From: Blastopirellula marina DSM 3645
Lineage (GTDB): Bacteria > Planctomycetota > Planctomycetia > Pirellulales > Pirellulaceae
Reading direction: 5' to 3'
Assembly (NCBI RefSeq): GCF_000153105.1
Contig: NZ_AANZ01000002.1
Span: 310,001-374,000, forward strand
Length of the DNA stretch: 64,000 nucleotides
Shown: piece after piece, positions 18,518-28,213 of the stretch
Layout of the letters: every line of letters begins with the position of its first letter
Numbering within the stretch: the stretch's first letter is position 1
The notes under the pieces: model-generated
The model's input: the letters and a program-made list of their open reading frames with translations, nothing else
What the model was told of the DNA's origin: nothing
Databases searched by the model: none
Program-made: the position numbers and the translations under genes

Positions 18518-21379
18518 ATGCCGCGATTTGATCGTTTTTGTGGGATGATGGCGCTTCCCGTTCTCCTGCTTCTAGCAGGCGTCGGCCGAGCGAAAGAACC
18601 GATCGACTTCAACCGCGATATCCGTCCTCTGCTGTCGGGCAATTGCTTTCATTGCCACGGCCCCGATCCCGAGTCGCGTGAAGCGGGTCTCCGTTTGGAT
18701 CAGCGAGACGGAGCCGTAGCCGAGTTGGACAGCGGCTCGATTGCGGTTGTCCCTGGCAAACCCGACGACAGCGAACTGCTGGCCCGCTTAACGGGCGACG
18801 ACTTCGTTCGCATGCCGCCTCCTGAGTCGGGCAAGCAACTTACCCCGGCGGAAGTCGATCTGTTCCGCCGCTGGATCGCCGAGGGCGCCGAGTACCAACG
18901 TCATTGGTCGTTTGAACCGCCGGTCCAAAACGAACCTCCCACACCGCCGAGCGTCGAATGGGCCAAAAATCCGCTCGACCGCTTCGTCTTGCAAAAGCTG
19001 CACCAGCAAAACTTGACGCCGGCCGTCGAAGCCGATCGCGCGACATTGTTGCGGCGCGTTTCGCTGGCGCTGATCGGTTTGCCGCCGACCTTGGAAGAAA
19101 TCGACGCGTTCGTCGCGGACGCCGATCCCGACGCCTACGAGAAAGTGGTCGACCGGTTGTTGGCCGATCCCGCTTATGGAGAGCGTTGGGCGCGACCCTG
19201 GCTCGATATCGCGCGCTACGCAGACTCGGCCGGTTACGCCCAGGACCCAGAGCGGAATATCTGGAAGTATCGCGACTGGGTCATTCAATCGCTGAACGCC
19301 AACCAGCCGTTCGATCAATTCACCATCGATCAGCTTGCCGGCGACATGCTGCCAAACCCGACCGAAGACCAGTTGATCGCGACCGCGTTCCATCGCAACA
19401 CGATGACCAACAGCGAAGGGGGAACTAACGACGAGGAGTTCCGCAACGCGGCGATCGTCGATCGGGTCAACACCACGCTGCAGGCCTGGATGGGGCTGAC
19501 GATGGAATGCGCCCAGTGCCATACGCACAAATACGATCCAATCTCGCATGAAGAGTACTTCCGCTTTTTCGCGATCTTCAATCAATCGGCCGACGCTGAT
19601 CGCGGCGATGAATCGCCGAATCATGAGTCTTGGACGGCGCAGCAGACCGCCAAAAAGGAGTCGCTGGCCCAACGCTTGAAAGCGGCGCAGCAAGCGCTGA
19701 AAACGCTGCAGGAATCGACTCCCGCGCCTCCGACGATTCCCACCGGCCCGCTGACGGCGCGATACGTGCGTATCGAGAATCTCGGCGAAGGGAAGATCTT
19801 GTCTTTGGCCGAAGTGCAAGTGATCGCCGGTGGTGAAAATATCGCCCCACGCGGCGCTGCGACCCAAGCCGGCGTCGCCTACGAAGGTGCGGCCAATTTG
19901 GCGATCGACGGCATCACCGACGGAGACTATTTCAACGCCAAAAGCACGACCCATACCGAGCGGCGAAACGATCCCTGGTGGGAGCTTGATTTGCAAGAAG
20001 CGATCGCGCTGGAGCAGGTCGTGCTCTGGAATCGCACCGATGGCGATCTCTTTACTCGGCTCGCTCCGTATCACGTGATCCTGCTCGACGAGAAACGGCA
20101 GCCGATCTGGGGCCATCAAAGCGACGCTCCTTTCGCATCCTTCGTCGAGTTCGCGATCCCCAAGACCGGCGAAGAACTGGACGACGCCGCCAAGCAAGCG
20201 ATGGCCAAATTCGCCGCGACAGAGCGTCCCGAAATCACCGCCAAGCTGCAAGAAATCGAAAAGCTGGAAAAACAACTTGCCGCGGTGCGTCCGACAAAAA
20301 CGCCGATTATGCAAGAGCTTGCCGCCGACAAACAGCGCGAGACCTTTATTCAAATCCGCGGCAGTTACCAAGTACGCGGCGACAAAGTGGAGCCCGGCGT
20401 GTTGGGCGAGTTTCATCCTTTGCCGGCCGACGCGAAAGCCGATCGCCTGGGCGCTGCGCGCTGGATTGTCGCTCGAGAGAATCCGCTGACGGCTCGCGTG
20501 GCCGTCAATCGGCTGTGGGAACAACTGTTTGGCGTGGGGTTGGTCGAAACGAGCGAAGACTTTGGTTCGCAAGGAGAACTGCCGGTCAATCAACCGCTGC
20601 TTGACTATCTAGCGGTCGACCTGATGGAACATGGCTGGGACATCAAGCGGACGATCAAATTGATGGTCGAGTCGGCCGCCTATCGTCAGGCGGCGATCGC
20701 AACGCCGGAGAAGCTGGCGATCGATCCGGCGAATCGACTGGTCAGCCGCGGTCCGCGATTTCGGCTGTCGGCCGAAATGGTGCGCGACTCGGCGCTGGCC
20801 GCCAGCGGACTGTTGAGCCGCAAGATGAATGGCCCGTCGGTGCGACCGGTGCAACCGAAGATGGGGATGCGTGCGGCGTTCGGCGGATCGACCGACTGGG
20901 AACCGAGCACCGGCGAAGATCGGTATCGTCGCGGTCTTTACACCAAATGGCGACGGACGACGCCGTATCCCTCGATGATGGCCTTTGACGCGACGAGCCG
21001 CGAAGTTTGCACGATTCGCCGCATCGCGACGAACACGCCGCTTCAGGCGCTCGTGACGTTGAACGACCCGGTCTATGTGGAAGCGGCGCAAGCTTTGGCT
21101 CGCAGGATCGTCGCTGATGGTGGATCGGCGAATGAAGACCGAGTCGCCTACGGCTTTCGGCTTTGCCTAAGTCGCCAACCGACGCCGGCCGAAACGACCC
21201 GCTTGGTGCAGTTGCTGGAAGCAGCGACGGCCCAATATCGTGAGCAACCAGAACAAGCGAAAACAATCGCGACCGAACCCATTGGCCCGCTGCCGCAAGA
21301 TGCCGACGCCGCCGAATTGGCCGCGTGGACTTTGATCGGAAACGTGCTGATGAATCTGGACGAGTTTTTGTCGCGTTAG
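18518..21379 (+). CDS. Planctomycete cytochrome-type DUF1549/DUF1553 protein
   Basis: The product has 953 residues. A signal peptide (to about 25, GVGRA) is followed by a PSD1 cytochrome-c-like domain with the haem motif C43-F-H-C-H47 and MPPPES further on. DUF1549 spans about 150-360 and carries a second CAQCH. A F5/8-type discoidin-like domain follows at about 410-540 ([46 protein letters not shown]). DUF1553 follows at about 640-900. This is the standard planctomycete architecture, exported and thought to be linked to degradation of complex polysaccharides, though its reaction is unproven. It is followed 54 bases later by the DUF1501 gene, its usual partner. Confidence 0.93.
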   Translation: MPRFDRFCGMMALPVLLLLAGVGRAKEPIDFNRDIRPLLSGNCFHCHGPDPESREAGLRLDQRDGAVAELDSGSIAVVPGKPDDSELLARLTGDDFVRMPPPESGKQLTPAEVDLFRRWIAEGAEYQRHWSFEPPVQNEPPTPPSVEWAKNPLDRFVLQKLHQQNLTPAVEADRATLLRRVSLALIGLPPTLEEIDAFVADADPDAYEKVVDRLLADPAYGERWARPWLDIARYADSAGYAQDPERNIWKYRDWVIQSLNANQPFDQFTIDQLAGDMLPNPTEDQLIATAFHRNTMTNSEGGTNDEEFRNAAIVDRVNTTLQAWMGLTMECAQCHTHKYDPISHEEYFRFFAIFNQSADADRGDESPNHESWTAQQTAKKESLAQRLKAAQQALKTLQESTPAPPTIPTGPLTARYVRIENLGEGKILSLAEVQVIAGGENIAPRGAATQAGVAYEGAANLAIDGITDGDYFNAKSTTHTERRNDPWWELDLQEAIALEQVVLWNRTDGDLFTRLAPYHVILLDEKRQPIWGHQSDAPFASFVEFAIPKTGEELDDAAKQAMAKFAATERPEITAKLQEIEKLEKQLAAVRPTKTPIMQELAADKQRETFIQIRGSYQVRGDKVEPGVLGEFHPLPADAKADRLGAARWIVARENPLTARVAVNRLWEQLFGVGLVETSEDFGSQGELPVNQPLLDYLAVDLMEHGWDIKRTIKLMVESAAYRQAAIATPEKLAIDPANRLVSRGPRFRLSAEMVRDSALAASGLLSRKMNGPSVRPVQPKMGMRAAFGGSTDWEPSTGEDRYRRGLYTKWRRTTPYPSMMAFDATSREVCTIRRIATNTPLQALVTLNDPVYVEAAQALARRIVADGGSANEDRVAYGFRLCLSRQPTPAETTRLVQLLEAATAQYREQPEQAKTIATEPIGPLPQDADAAELAAWTLIGNVLMNLDEFLSR

Positions 21380-21433
21380 TCGACCCACGGACGGTGCTGC
21401 TGTCTCTTGAACTCTTTCACGGCGAAACTTGCG

Positions 21434-22891
21434 ATGAACCCACGACACGAACAATTGCAATCGATTACGCGGCGTCACTTCCTCAGTGCGATGCAATTGG
21501 GCGTCGGCGGGATGGCGCTCGGTTCGCTGCTGTCAGGCGAGTCGCCGGCCGACGAGATCTCGATCGATCCATCACAGCCGATGTCGCCGCGCAAGGCCCA
21601 ATACGCTCCGAAGGCGAAAGCGGTCATCTATCTACATTTGGCGGGTTCGCCGCCGAATCTTGATCTGTTTGACTACAAGCCGGAACTGGTGAAACGGACC
21701 GGCGCCGATTGTCCGGCTGAGTTTCTCGCCGGCAAAGAGTTCGCCTTCACCAAAGGCACGCCGACGCTGCTTGGCACTCCGCACAAGTTTCGTCAGTGCG
21801 GCGAGTCTGGCGCGTGGCTGTCAGACGCGCTGATTGATTTTGAAAATGTGGTCGACGATATCTGTTTCATCAAGTCGATGAACACCGATCAATTCAATCA
21901 TGCTCCGGCCGAACTGCTCCTCTATACCGGTTCGCCGCGACTGGGGCGTCCTTCGATGGGATCGTGGGTCACGTATGGGCTCGGTTCCGAGAATCAAAAC
22001 CTGCCGGGCTTCGTCGTGCTCAATTCCGGCGGGTCCAATCCCAGCTCTGGCAAGAGCGCCTGGGGAAGCGGCTTTTTGCCCTCGGTCTTTCAAGGGGTGC
22101 AGTGTCGCTCGCAAGGGGATCCGGTCTTGTATCTCTCGAACCCCAAAGGGATGCCGCGCGACGTGCGGCGGATGTCGCTCGACGCGATTCGCGATTTGAA
22201 TCAAGCTCAGGCCAGCGTGATCGGCGACCCAGAAACAGAGACGCGCATCGCCCAGTACGAGCTGGCTTATCGGATGCAAGCATCGGCGCCGGAGACGATG
22301 GACATCTCTCAGGAAACGGCCGATACGCTGACCAAGTATGGCGCCCAGCCGGGAGACGGCAGCTTTGCGTCCAACTGCTTGCTGGCGCGACGGCTGGTCG
22401 AGCAGGGCGTTCGCTACGTGCAGCTGTTTGACTGGGGCTGGGACTTCCACGGCACCAACGCCAGCGAATCGCTAGGAGACGGATTGCGCACCAAAGCGAA
22501 GCGAATCGACGGACCGGTCACGGCGCTAATCCAGGATCTGAAACAACGCGGCATGCTCGAAGATACGCTGGTGATTTGCGGAGGAGAATTTGGCCGCACC
22601 CCGTTCCGCGAAGGCCGTACCGCCGGCGGTCAGAATCTCGGTCGCGATCACTATCCCGATTGCTTTACGCTGATGATGGCCGGCGGCGGAATCAAACCGG
22701 GGCTGTCCTACGGAGCGACCGATGAACTCGGTTTTCGCATTACAGAGAACAAGGTGCACGTCCATGATTTGCAAGCGACGATTTTGCACCTGATGGGGAT
22801 GGATCATTTGAAATTGACCTATCCATTCGCCGGACGCGACTTCCGCTTGACCGACGTGCACGGTGAATTGGTGCGCGGCATCTTGGCGTAG
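21434..22891 (+). CDS. DUF1501 protein (sulfatase/alkaline-phosphatase-like fold), Tat-exported
   Basis: The product has 485 residues. I chose ATG 21434; a TTG 27 bases upstream is possible. A twin-arginine signal (I-T-R-R-H-F-L at about 11-17, then GVGGMALGSLLSG) indicates Tat export. The DUF1501 core follows: VIYLHLAGSPPNLDLFDYKP, then GGEFGRTPFREG and GRDHYPDCFTLMMAGGGIKPG, with the His/Asp pattern of metal-binding sulfatase-like enzymes. The substrate is unknown. In planctomycetes this gene regularly follows a DUF1549/DUF1553 gene, as here, and the two are thought to act together in the periplasm. Confidence 0.93.
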   Translation: MNPRHEQLQSITRRHFLSAMQLGVGGMALGSLLSGESPADEISIDPSQPMSPRKAQYAPKAKAVIYLHLAGSPPNLDLFDYKPELVKRTGADCPAEFLAGKEFAFTKGTPTLLGTPHKFRQCGESGAWLSDALIDFENVVDDICFIKSMNTDQFNHAPAELLLYTGSPRLGRPSMGSWVTYGLGSENQNLPGFVVLNSGGSNPSSGKSAWGSGFLPSVFQGVQCRSQGDPVLYLSNPKGMPRDVRRMSLDAIRDLNQAQASVIGDPETETRIAQYELAYRMQASAPETMDISQETADTLTKYGAQPGDGSFASNCLLARRLVEQGVRYVQLFDWGWDFHGTNASESLGDGLRTKAKRIDGPVTALIQDLKQRGMLEDTLVICGGEFGRTPFREGRTAGGQNLGRDHYPDCFTLMMAGGGIKPGLSYGATDELGFRITENKVHVHDLQATILHLMGMDHLKLTYPFAGRDFRLTDVHGELVRGILA

Positions 22892-22896
22892 CCAGG

Positions 22897-23310
22897 CTAC
22901 GCTTTGGTCGAGTTGGCCAAGTCGATCTCCACCGCCGCTTCAGAATCCGCGGCGACCGGTACAGCCGCTTCGACCGTCGGCAGATCCGCTTCCGGCTCAA
23001 ACGCCAACAGCGCTGACAGCGCGACAGCGACAACCAGCGGCAAGAGCGTTAACGGATGAATCGGCGGCTGGTCCACCATCGGCGGTTCTTCAATTTGCAG
23101 CTCTTCGATCGGCGCCCAACCATCGACGGTGTGACGCCACTGGATGGGCTCGGCCAATTCTGCGGTCGACTCGGCGTTAGAATAATGGGCGTTTGGAATA
23201 ACGGCGCATGTCGCCAGCCAGAAGAGTACCGGCAAGGTTGCGACAAATAATAGAGTTCGTAACACGGCGGCTTTCCGCGAGAGGCAGACTGGGTGCGAAC
23301 GGGCTGACAT
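22897..23310 (-). CDS. Hypothetical membrane protein with two hydrophobic segments
   Basis: From ATG 23310 the product has 137 residues (MSARSHPVCLSRKAAVLRTLL...). Longer starts exist at 23349 and 23376. One hydrophobic segment at about 15-34 (AVLRTLLFVATLPVLFWLATCAVI) may be a signal anchor or lipoprotein signal with C near the end. A second is LTLLPLVVAVALSALLAF (about 86-103). Between them is an acidic, proline-rich stretch (WAPIEELQIEEPPMVDQPPIHP), and the tail is acidic. No family recognised. It converges with the DUF1501 gene, stopping five bases after its end. Confidence 0.5.
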   Translation of the reverse strand: MSARSHPVCLSRKAAVLRTLLFVATLPVLFWLATCAVIPNAHYSNAESTAELAEPIQWRHTVDGWAPIEELQIEEPPMVDQPPIHPLTLLPLVVAVALSALLAFEPEADLPTVEAAVPVAADSEAAVEIDLANSTKA

Positions 23311-23650
23311 CGAGATCACTGAAAAGGCAATCTCCGTGCCCAAATGCATGAGGCTGGCGCTAACCTCCAGGCGCACAACGTCTTAGCAAAATTTCTCGCA
23401 TCCGTGCTGCACGGCGCGGTTGCCTTTGGGAAACATGCGCGTTTCCTGAAAGCAACGCTCCAGGTTCCGATTATAACGCGCCGCGGCCGTTTTCGCCTGG
23501 TTGTCGAACCCTACGAATCTTTTGCAATCGAAGTTCGGTGGTTTGCGTCTCTGCATCAAGTGACCTACGTTTCGGGGTGGAACTCTCATTCGCGTCGTTC
23601 CGGCGGCTTGGGTTTGGATTTTCAGCACCGGGGTAGAGTTAAAAAAAGCC

Positions 23651-24559
23651 ATGACAGACTCATCGAAACAGCTCAAAGATTTATTGGCGGGAGCCCAACT
23701 TCCGGCCTTGCCGCAAAGCGCGATCCGCTTGTTAGAACTTTCGCAAGATCCGGAAAACGGACCCGCCGAGTTCTCGGTCCCGATCGAATCGGATCCTGGT
23801 CTCACGGGACAAGTATTACGATTCGTCAATTCGTCGTACTTCGGTTTTTCCCGTGAGATCTCCAGCGTAAAGCTGGCGATCACCTTGGTCGGCATTCGCA
23901 CGATCAAAAACTTCGCTCTTTGGAGCGCCGTCTTCAGCCTGATGCCCAACCCAAAAAGTGGGCCGTTTGATCTAAAGAATCTCTGGCAAGATTCGCTGCG
24001 TCGCGGGTTATTCGCTCGAGCGATGGGCAAGAATTTGGGTCTGAAAGATTCCGAAGATCTCTTCGCCGCCGCGCTGCTGCAAGATATGGCCGTGCCGCTG
24101 TTGGCCAAAGAGTTGCCCGAAAAATACGCGGACTTATTGGTCAGTCGAGCCAACGGCGAAAATCGACTGTCGCAGCTTGAACGCGAAAAATTCGGCTGGG
24201 ACCATGCCGAAGCGGGCGGCGTGATCGCTCGTGGTTGGAGCTTGCCGGAAGAATTCGCCGTGCTGATTGAGTCGCACGCCGATATCGAACAGCTGGTCAA
24301 CGAACCCAATGAGCCCGGCAAGGTGTCCGTCGCTTTGTCCGCTTTGTTGCCGGCGTCCAATGACGAAGCCTGGCCCGAACGGGACACTTTCGTCGGATAT
24401 TACGAACAACTGCGGGGCTCCGGTCCCAGCGTCGAAGAGTTGCTTGCGCAAATCGACGTCGAATTTGAAGAATTTGCACCGGTTTTGAAATTGACGACCC
24501 CGACCCAAACGTTGGTCGATTCATTCCACGCGTCACCGAAAGAACCGTCGCAGGCCTAA
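23651..24559 (+). CDS. HDOD-domain protein
   Basis: The product has 302 residues. An HDOD domain fills about 10-230: LPALPQSAIRLLELSQDPENGPAEFSVPIESDPGLTGQVLRFVNSSYFGFSREISSVKLAITLVGIRTIKNFAL has the usual L-P-x-x-P...D-P-x-L-x-x-x-x-L-x-x-x-N-S-x-x-F/Y-G pattern. HDOD proteins lack the catalytic HD pair and act in signalling, often with cyclic di-GMP or chemotaxis systems. No output domain is fused. The C-terminal part is acidic and helical. A hairpin terminator follows. Confidence 0.88.
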   Translation: MTDSSKQLKDLLAGAQLPALPQSAIRLLELSQDPENGPAEFSVPIESDPGLTGQVLRFVNSSYFGFSREISSVKLAITLVGIRTIKNFALWSAVFSLMPNPKSGPFDLKNLWQDSLRRGLFARAMGKNLGLKDSEDLFAAALLQDMAVPLLAKELPEKYADLLVSRANGENRLSQLEREKFGWDHAEAGGVIARGWSLPEEFAVLIESHADIEQLVNEPNEPGKVSVALSALLPASNDEAWPERDTFVGYYEQLRGSGPSVEELLAQIDVEFEEFAPVLKLTTPTQTLVDSFHASPKEPSQA

Positions 24560-24600
24560 GCTCGCACGCGTTTAATGCAAACATCTACCCAGTGAATAAA

Positions 24601-24636
24601 GCGCTGCGGACGATATTCGTCCGCGGCGTTTTTTTA
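24601..24636 (+). terminator. Rho-independent terminator after the HDOD gene
   Basis: The arms GCGGACGA and TCGTCCGC flank a TAT loop, extended by CGC/GCG pairs with one mismatch, and are followed by seven T residues. It lies about 40 bases past the HDOD stop. Confidence 0.85.
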
Positions 24637-24885
24637 TGAAATCTTCCGCCTAAAGTGCTAGCGAAGCGCAAGACATTCGACCGACAGAAAGAATCGCAAA
24701 ATCGGCCAACCGAACGTAAGTTGCAAATTCCAACCGATGTTCTCTCTTTTAGACGTTCCTGCGGCGGGAAGATATGGTTTTGATTTCTCTCTGGGATAAA
24801 ATTTTTTGGAAAACGGCGCTGGAACATCGCGCTCGCTCCGCGAACAATGGGATTGCCATCCAATATCAACCTGGGACGTCCCGAT

Positions 24886-25449
24886 ATGAACAGCCTGCTG
24901 GAAACGCGTCGACTGCGACGCATTCGCGAAGTGGAAGGCTATCTTGATTTGATCCTTTCGGCATCGTCGCACTTGCCGGCTTCGATCGACGCCAAACGGA
25001 CGCTCGCTCTGCGCGCGATCGCGCTGTTGGACGAAATTGATGAGATCGACGGAGCGTCCAACGACACGCTCTATCTGCGCGGTCAGACCTACCGCACGCT
25101 GGACGAACATCAAAAGGCGATCGATTGCCTGCGCCACGTCTGTGACGACGATCCGACCGATATCCATGTATGGCTGGCGCTCGGCTGGTCGTACAAGCGA
25201 GTGGGCCGCTTAGATCTGGCGATTGAGGCGCTGGAAGAAGCGATGTGCAACGATCCTGCCCAGCCGATCATTCACTACAACTTGGCCTGCTATTGGGCTC
25301 TGGCCAAGAACCTGCGGCTCTCGATGGAGTATTTGGCGCAGGCCTGCGAGATCAACGCCAGCTTTCGAGAGCTGGTCGATGCGGAGTCCGACTTTGATGC
25401 GATCCGCTACGATCCAGAGTTCGTCGGGCTGATGAATTTGATCGCCTGA
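24886..25449 (+). CDS. Tetratricopeptide-repeat protein
   Basis: From ATG 24886 the product has 187 residues; ATG 24847 would add 13. TPR-like helix pairs are visible: DTLYLRGQTYRTLDEHQKAIDCLRHVCDDDP, then DIHVWLALGWSYKRVGRLDLAIEALEEAMCNDP and IIHYNLACYWALAKNLRLSMEYLAQACEIN, which have the W-x-x-L-G-x-x-Y / A-x-x-x-F-x-x-A / P spacing. No signal peptide, so probably a cytosolic scaffold. It converges with folA. Confidence 0.82.
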   Translation: MNSLLETRRLRRIREVEGYLDLILSASSHLPASIDAKRTLALRAIALLDEIDEIDGASNDTLYLRGQTYRTLDEHQKAIDCLRHVCDDDPTDIHVWLALGWSYKRVGRLDLAIEALEEAMCNDPAQPIIHYNLACYWALAKNLRLSMEYLAQACEINASFRELVDAESDFDAIRYDPEFVGLMNLIA

Positions 25450-25458
25450 ATCGCAATC

Positions 25459-25950
25459 TCAATCTAAACGGCGCCAGATCTCAAACGTGGTCGGGTAGTC
25501 GTTCTTTTCATCCGCTGGAAATTCGCGCGTCTCGATGCGGTCCCACTTGTCCTGATCGAGCGCCGGAAAAAAAGCGTCCCCGTCCTCGATCATCGCCTGG
25601 ACGCGAGTCAAGTAGATCTGATCGGCCAGATCGATCGCTTGGGCATAGATCTCTCCGCCGCCGACCACAAAGATTTCGCCGCTTGTCGACGGCGTCTGCA
25701 GCGCCTCCGCTACGTTCGCTGCGATCACGGCGCCTTCGACAGCATAGTCGGCTTGCCGCGTCACAATCACCGTCTGTCGGCCCGGCAGCAGACGTCCGAT
25801 CGATTCGTACGTCTTGCGCCCCATGACGATCGAGTGTCCCATCGTCAACTTTTTGAAGCGCTGCAGATCGGCCGACAACCGCCACGGCATATCGCCGTCG
25901 CGGCCGATGACGTTGTTCTGTGACGCCGCGACGATCAAAGAAACGGTCAT
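25459..25950 (-). CDS. folA: Dihydrofolate reductase
   Basis: The product has 163 residues. It reduces dihydrofolate to tetrahydrofolate with NADPH, regenerating the cofactor consumed by ThyA. Signature segments: [49 protein letters not shown] (substrate site with D and W near 19-23), [11 protein letters not shown], and [16 protein letters not shown] (NADPH-binding glycines). The start overlaps the thyA stop by four bases (ATGA), so the pair is translationally coupled, a classic arrangement. Confidence 0.97.
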   Translation of the reverse strand: MTVSLIVAASQNNVIGRDGDMPWRLSADLQRFKKLTMGHSIVMGRKTYESIGRLLPGRQTVIVTRQADYAVEGAVIAANVAEALQTPSTSGEIFVVGGGEIYAQAIDLADQIYLTRVQAMIEDGDAFFPALDQDKWDRIETREFPADEKNDYPTTFEIWRRLD

Positions 25951-26741
25951 ACCGCCACCGGCGCCGAGATATGCGGATGAGGATCATAGTTGATCAGTTC
26001 GAAGTCTTCAAAGCGAAACTTCAGCAGATCGGTCACCGCGGGGTTGATCCGCATGGTCGGCAACGGACGCGGTTCGCGCGATAGCTGCAGTTGCGTCTGA
26101 TCCATGTGGTTCGTGTAGAGATGCGCGTCGCCAAACGTATGGACAAAGTCGCCTGGCTCCAGCCCGGTCACTTGAGCGACCATCATCGTCAACAACGCAT
26201 ACGACGCGATATTGAACGGAACCCCCAAAAAGACATCCGCGCTGCGCTGATACAGCTGGCAAGACAGCTTCCCCTCGGCCACATAGAACTGAAACAGCAA
26301 ATGGCACGGCGGCAACTTCATCCGCGGCACGTCGGCTACATTCCACGCCGAGACGATCAGGCGACGCGAATCGGGATTGGTCTTGATCTGTTCGATCAGA
26401 TTGGTGATCTGATCGATATGTCCGCCGTCCGGCGTGGGCCATGATCGCCACTGATAGCCGTAGACCGGGCCCAGCTCGCCTGCTTCATCGGCCCACTCAT
26501 CCCAGATCGAGACTTTATTCTCGCGCAGGTAGGCGACGTTCGTCGCTCCCTGCAGAAACCAGAGCAGCTCGTGGATGATCGACCGCAGATGCAGTTTTTT
26601 GGTCGTGACGGCCGGAAACCCGTCGGCCAGACGAAACCGCATCTGATGGCCAAAGATACTAAGCGTACCGGTGCCGGTCCGGTCTTCCTTGCGGACCCCT
26701 TCGTCCAAAATACGCTGCATGAGATCGAGATATTGTCGCAT
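25947..26741 (-). CDS. thyA: Thymidylate synthase
   Basis: The product has 264 residues from ATG 26741 ([12 protein letters not shown]), exactly the length of E. coli ThyA and closely similar along its whole length. It methylates dUMP to dTMP using methylene-tetrahydrofolate. The catalytic cysteine lies in [12 protein letters not shown] (C146), with [16 protein letters not shown], the [25 protein letters not shown] block and [10 protein letters not shown] longer frame to 26777 adds twelve residues without family support. It lies 72 bases after the PAAR gene and overlaps folA. Confidence 0.98.
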   Translation of the reverse strand: MRQYLDLMQRILDEGVRKEDRTGTGTLSIFGHQMRFRLADGFPAVTTKKLHLRSIIHELLWFLQGATNVAYLRENKVSIWDEWADEAGELGPVYGYQWRSWPTPDGGHIDQITNLIEQIKTNPDSRRLIVSAWNVADVPRMKLPPCHLLFQFYVAEGKLSCQLYQRSADVFLGVPFNIASYALLTMMVAQVTGLEPGDFVHTFGDAHLYTNHMDQTQLQLSREPRPLPTMRINPAVTDLLKFRFEDFELINYDPHPHISAPVAV

Positions 26742-26813
26742 GCAGGTCTTGATACCGGAGAAGCGCGGTTTTCGCAAGTAGCGGACCGCTGCGGATCGCC
26801 GCGCGGGGGGCCG

Positions 26814-27107
26814 CTATTCGCCGATCAAAACGGTCGGCAAACCCAGCGAGATCACGCCGCCGTGATCGGTTTCGTCCCCCATCCGCGCGGCCGGCATTTC
26901 TTCCAAAAGCACGGTCGCTGAACCAAGCACAATCGTCGACGGCGGCCCGACGCAGGTACACATGTTGGTAACCTGCGCGGCCGGCATTTCGCCCACTAGC
27001 ACGGTGACGGCGCCGGGACCAATAATCGGTCCCCCGACATGCGGCACAATCACCGTCACCATCGGACAGACTTGCAAGTAGGTAATGCACGCGGCCGGTT
27101 GCCCCAT
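26814..27107 (-). CDS. PAAR-domain tip protein
   Basis: The product has 97 residues from ATG 27107 (MGQPAACITYLQVCPMVT), preceded by GAGGG. It has the PAAR pattern throughout: PHVGGPIIGPGAVTVLVGEMPAAQVTNMCTCVGPP, then VLLEEMPAARMGDETDHGGVISLGLPTVLIGE, with paired C and H residues for zinc. PAAR proteins cap the VgrG spike of type VI and related contractile injection systems. It is the last gene of the VgrG operon, four bases after the coiled-coil gene. A longer frame upstream is arginine-rich shadow. Confidence 0.93.
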   Translation of the reverse strand: MGQPAACITYLQVCPMVTVIVPHVGGPIIGPGAVTVLVGEMPAAQVTNMCTCVGPPSTIVLGSATVLLEEMPAARMGDETDHGGVISLGLPTVLIGE

Positions 27108-27111
27108 CCGA

Positions 27112-27624
27112 TTAGCCCTCGCCCATGGGATTGCGGTCGCTATTCCATTGCCAATCTGCCCAGATCGCGGCGTCACGCGGAGCCGACACCGGAGCCGACG
27201 GCAAATTGCCAAACTTGTTGAGCAGCTCGTCCTTCAATTGATCGCCCCAGGCCGGCGGCATTTTGATCCCTTTCACGCTCGGTTTGGCCGGAAGCTTTTT
27301 CATGTTGGCTTGCATTTGCTTCACTTTGGCGGCGGCAGTGGTCGCAGTCTGCTTCAGCTCTTGGCTCCGCTGCTTCAGCGCCGGTAGACCTGCACGGGAC
27401 TTCGTCATGCCGGCGATCGCATTTTGCTTGGTTTCTTCAATCGCCTTCGCGGCGGCGGGAACCGCCGTCTCCATCTCCAGCCGAGCTTTTTTCGCCAACG
27501 CCAGCGCTTGGCCGTACAGCTCGCGTTGTTTCGCATCGGTCAGCGTGTTGTTTATGGCCGTCGCTTGAGACAAAAAGCCATCCATCTTATCAAGCGCAGC
27601 AGGAAATTGATCGAGCAGGCTCAT
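27112..27624 (-). CDS. Coiled-coil protein of the VgrG operon
   Basis: The product has 170 residues. It begins MSLLDQFPAALDKMDGFLSQ and continues as long heptad-like helices rich in A, K, Q and E (about 25-115), with a short proline-containing C-terminal domain (KMPPAWGDQLKDELLNKFGNLPSAP). No signal or membrane helix. AGGGA precedes the start. Gaps to its neighbours are 4 and 7 bases, so it belongs to the operon. It could be a chaperone or adaptor loading cargo on PAAR, by position only. Family not recognised. Confidence 0.8.
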   Translation of the reverse strand: MSLLDQFPAALDKMDGFLSQATAINNTLTDAKQRELYGQALALAKKARLEMETAVPAAAKAIEETKQNAIAGMTKSRAGLPALKQRSQELKQTATTAAAKVKQMQANMKKLPAKPSVKGIKMPPAWGDQLKDELLNKFGNLPSAPVSAPRDAAIWADWQWNSDRNPMGEG

Positions 27625-27631
27625 GGGGTCC

Positions 27632-28213
27632 CTATTTGGTTAAAGCTTCGGCAGGTTCGACGTGAAGCGATTGTTTTCCTTGGCTGACTTCCATCGCCAA
27701 GCGCAGAAATTCTGGCCGCATATCTATCCCGCGCTGCATCCGGCAAATGGTTGCGGCCGATTTTGCGGCGGTTGAAACCAACGCGACCGGCACGCAGGGG
27801 TTCGGCTTCAACTGCGGTCCGTCAGGCGGCGTGATGCTGTCGCCAGAGTGAAACAGCGCCTCGGCCAGCATCTTTAGGGTCGGACTAATTCCGCGAGTAT
27901 GCGACTGCCGGCGGATCTGCCAGCGTAATTCGTCTTGCGGCTTTTGGAGGTAAGTGACAATCCTTTCCAGCAATTCTTCGTCGTCCGGATGTGCGACCGG
28001 GCGAAGTGATTCCCAAACGCAAAGGACACCCCACCAGATGCGATCGGGGCCCGCCAGGCAAGCTGCAGCAAACTGCAGCGCATCGTCGTACAACTCGCCG
28101 TCCATCAGCGACTTGAAAAAACGGGGCCCCTGCGGCTCTTGTTTCAGCAACGCTTGTGCAGGCTCTGACAAATCGCAAAAGGCGGCTGGAGCGGCCGCTT
28201 CTTGATTGCTCAT
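27632..28213 (-). CDS. DUF6931-like protein, copy 2
   Basis: The product has 193 residues from ATG 28213, preceded by AAGGAAA. The start overlaps the upstream stop by four bases. The core FFKSLMDGELYDDALQFAAACLAGPDRIWWGVLCVWESL aligns with the upstream gene's FFDRLLTVELDADARRFLAAALPLRRSLWWAVLTIHDAL, so the two are paralogues from tandem duplication. The W-W-x-x-L motif and the later helical part with LKMLAEALFHSGDSITPPDG are shared features. The family resembles DUF6931, found near type VI-like genes; this assignment is from memory. Function unknown. Confidence 0.75.
   Translation of the reverse strand: MSNQEAAAPAAFCDLSEPAQALLKQEPQGPRFFKSLMDGELYDDALQFAAACLAGPDRIWWGVLCVWESLRPVAHPDDEELLERIVTYLQKPQDELRWQIRRQSHTRGISPTLKMLAEALFHSGDSITPPDGPQLKPNPCVPVALVSTAAKSAATICRMQRGIDMRPEFLRLAMEVSQGKQSLHVEPAEALTK

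Noticed and set aside
18788-20593. A 601-codon minus-strand open frame opposite the DUF1549/DUF1553 gene
   Set aside because: It is rich in R, Q, H and G with no recognisable domains, and lies fully opposite a confidently identified gene. It is a GC-driven shadow.
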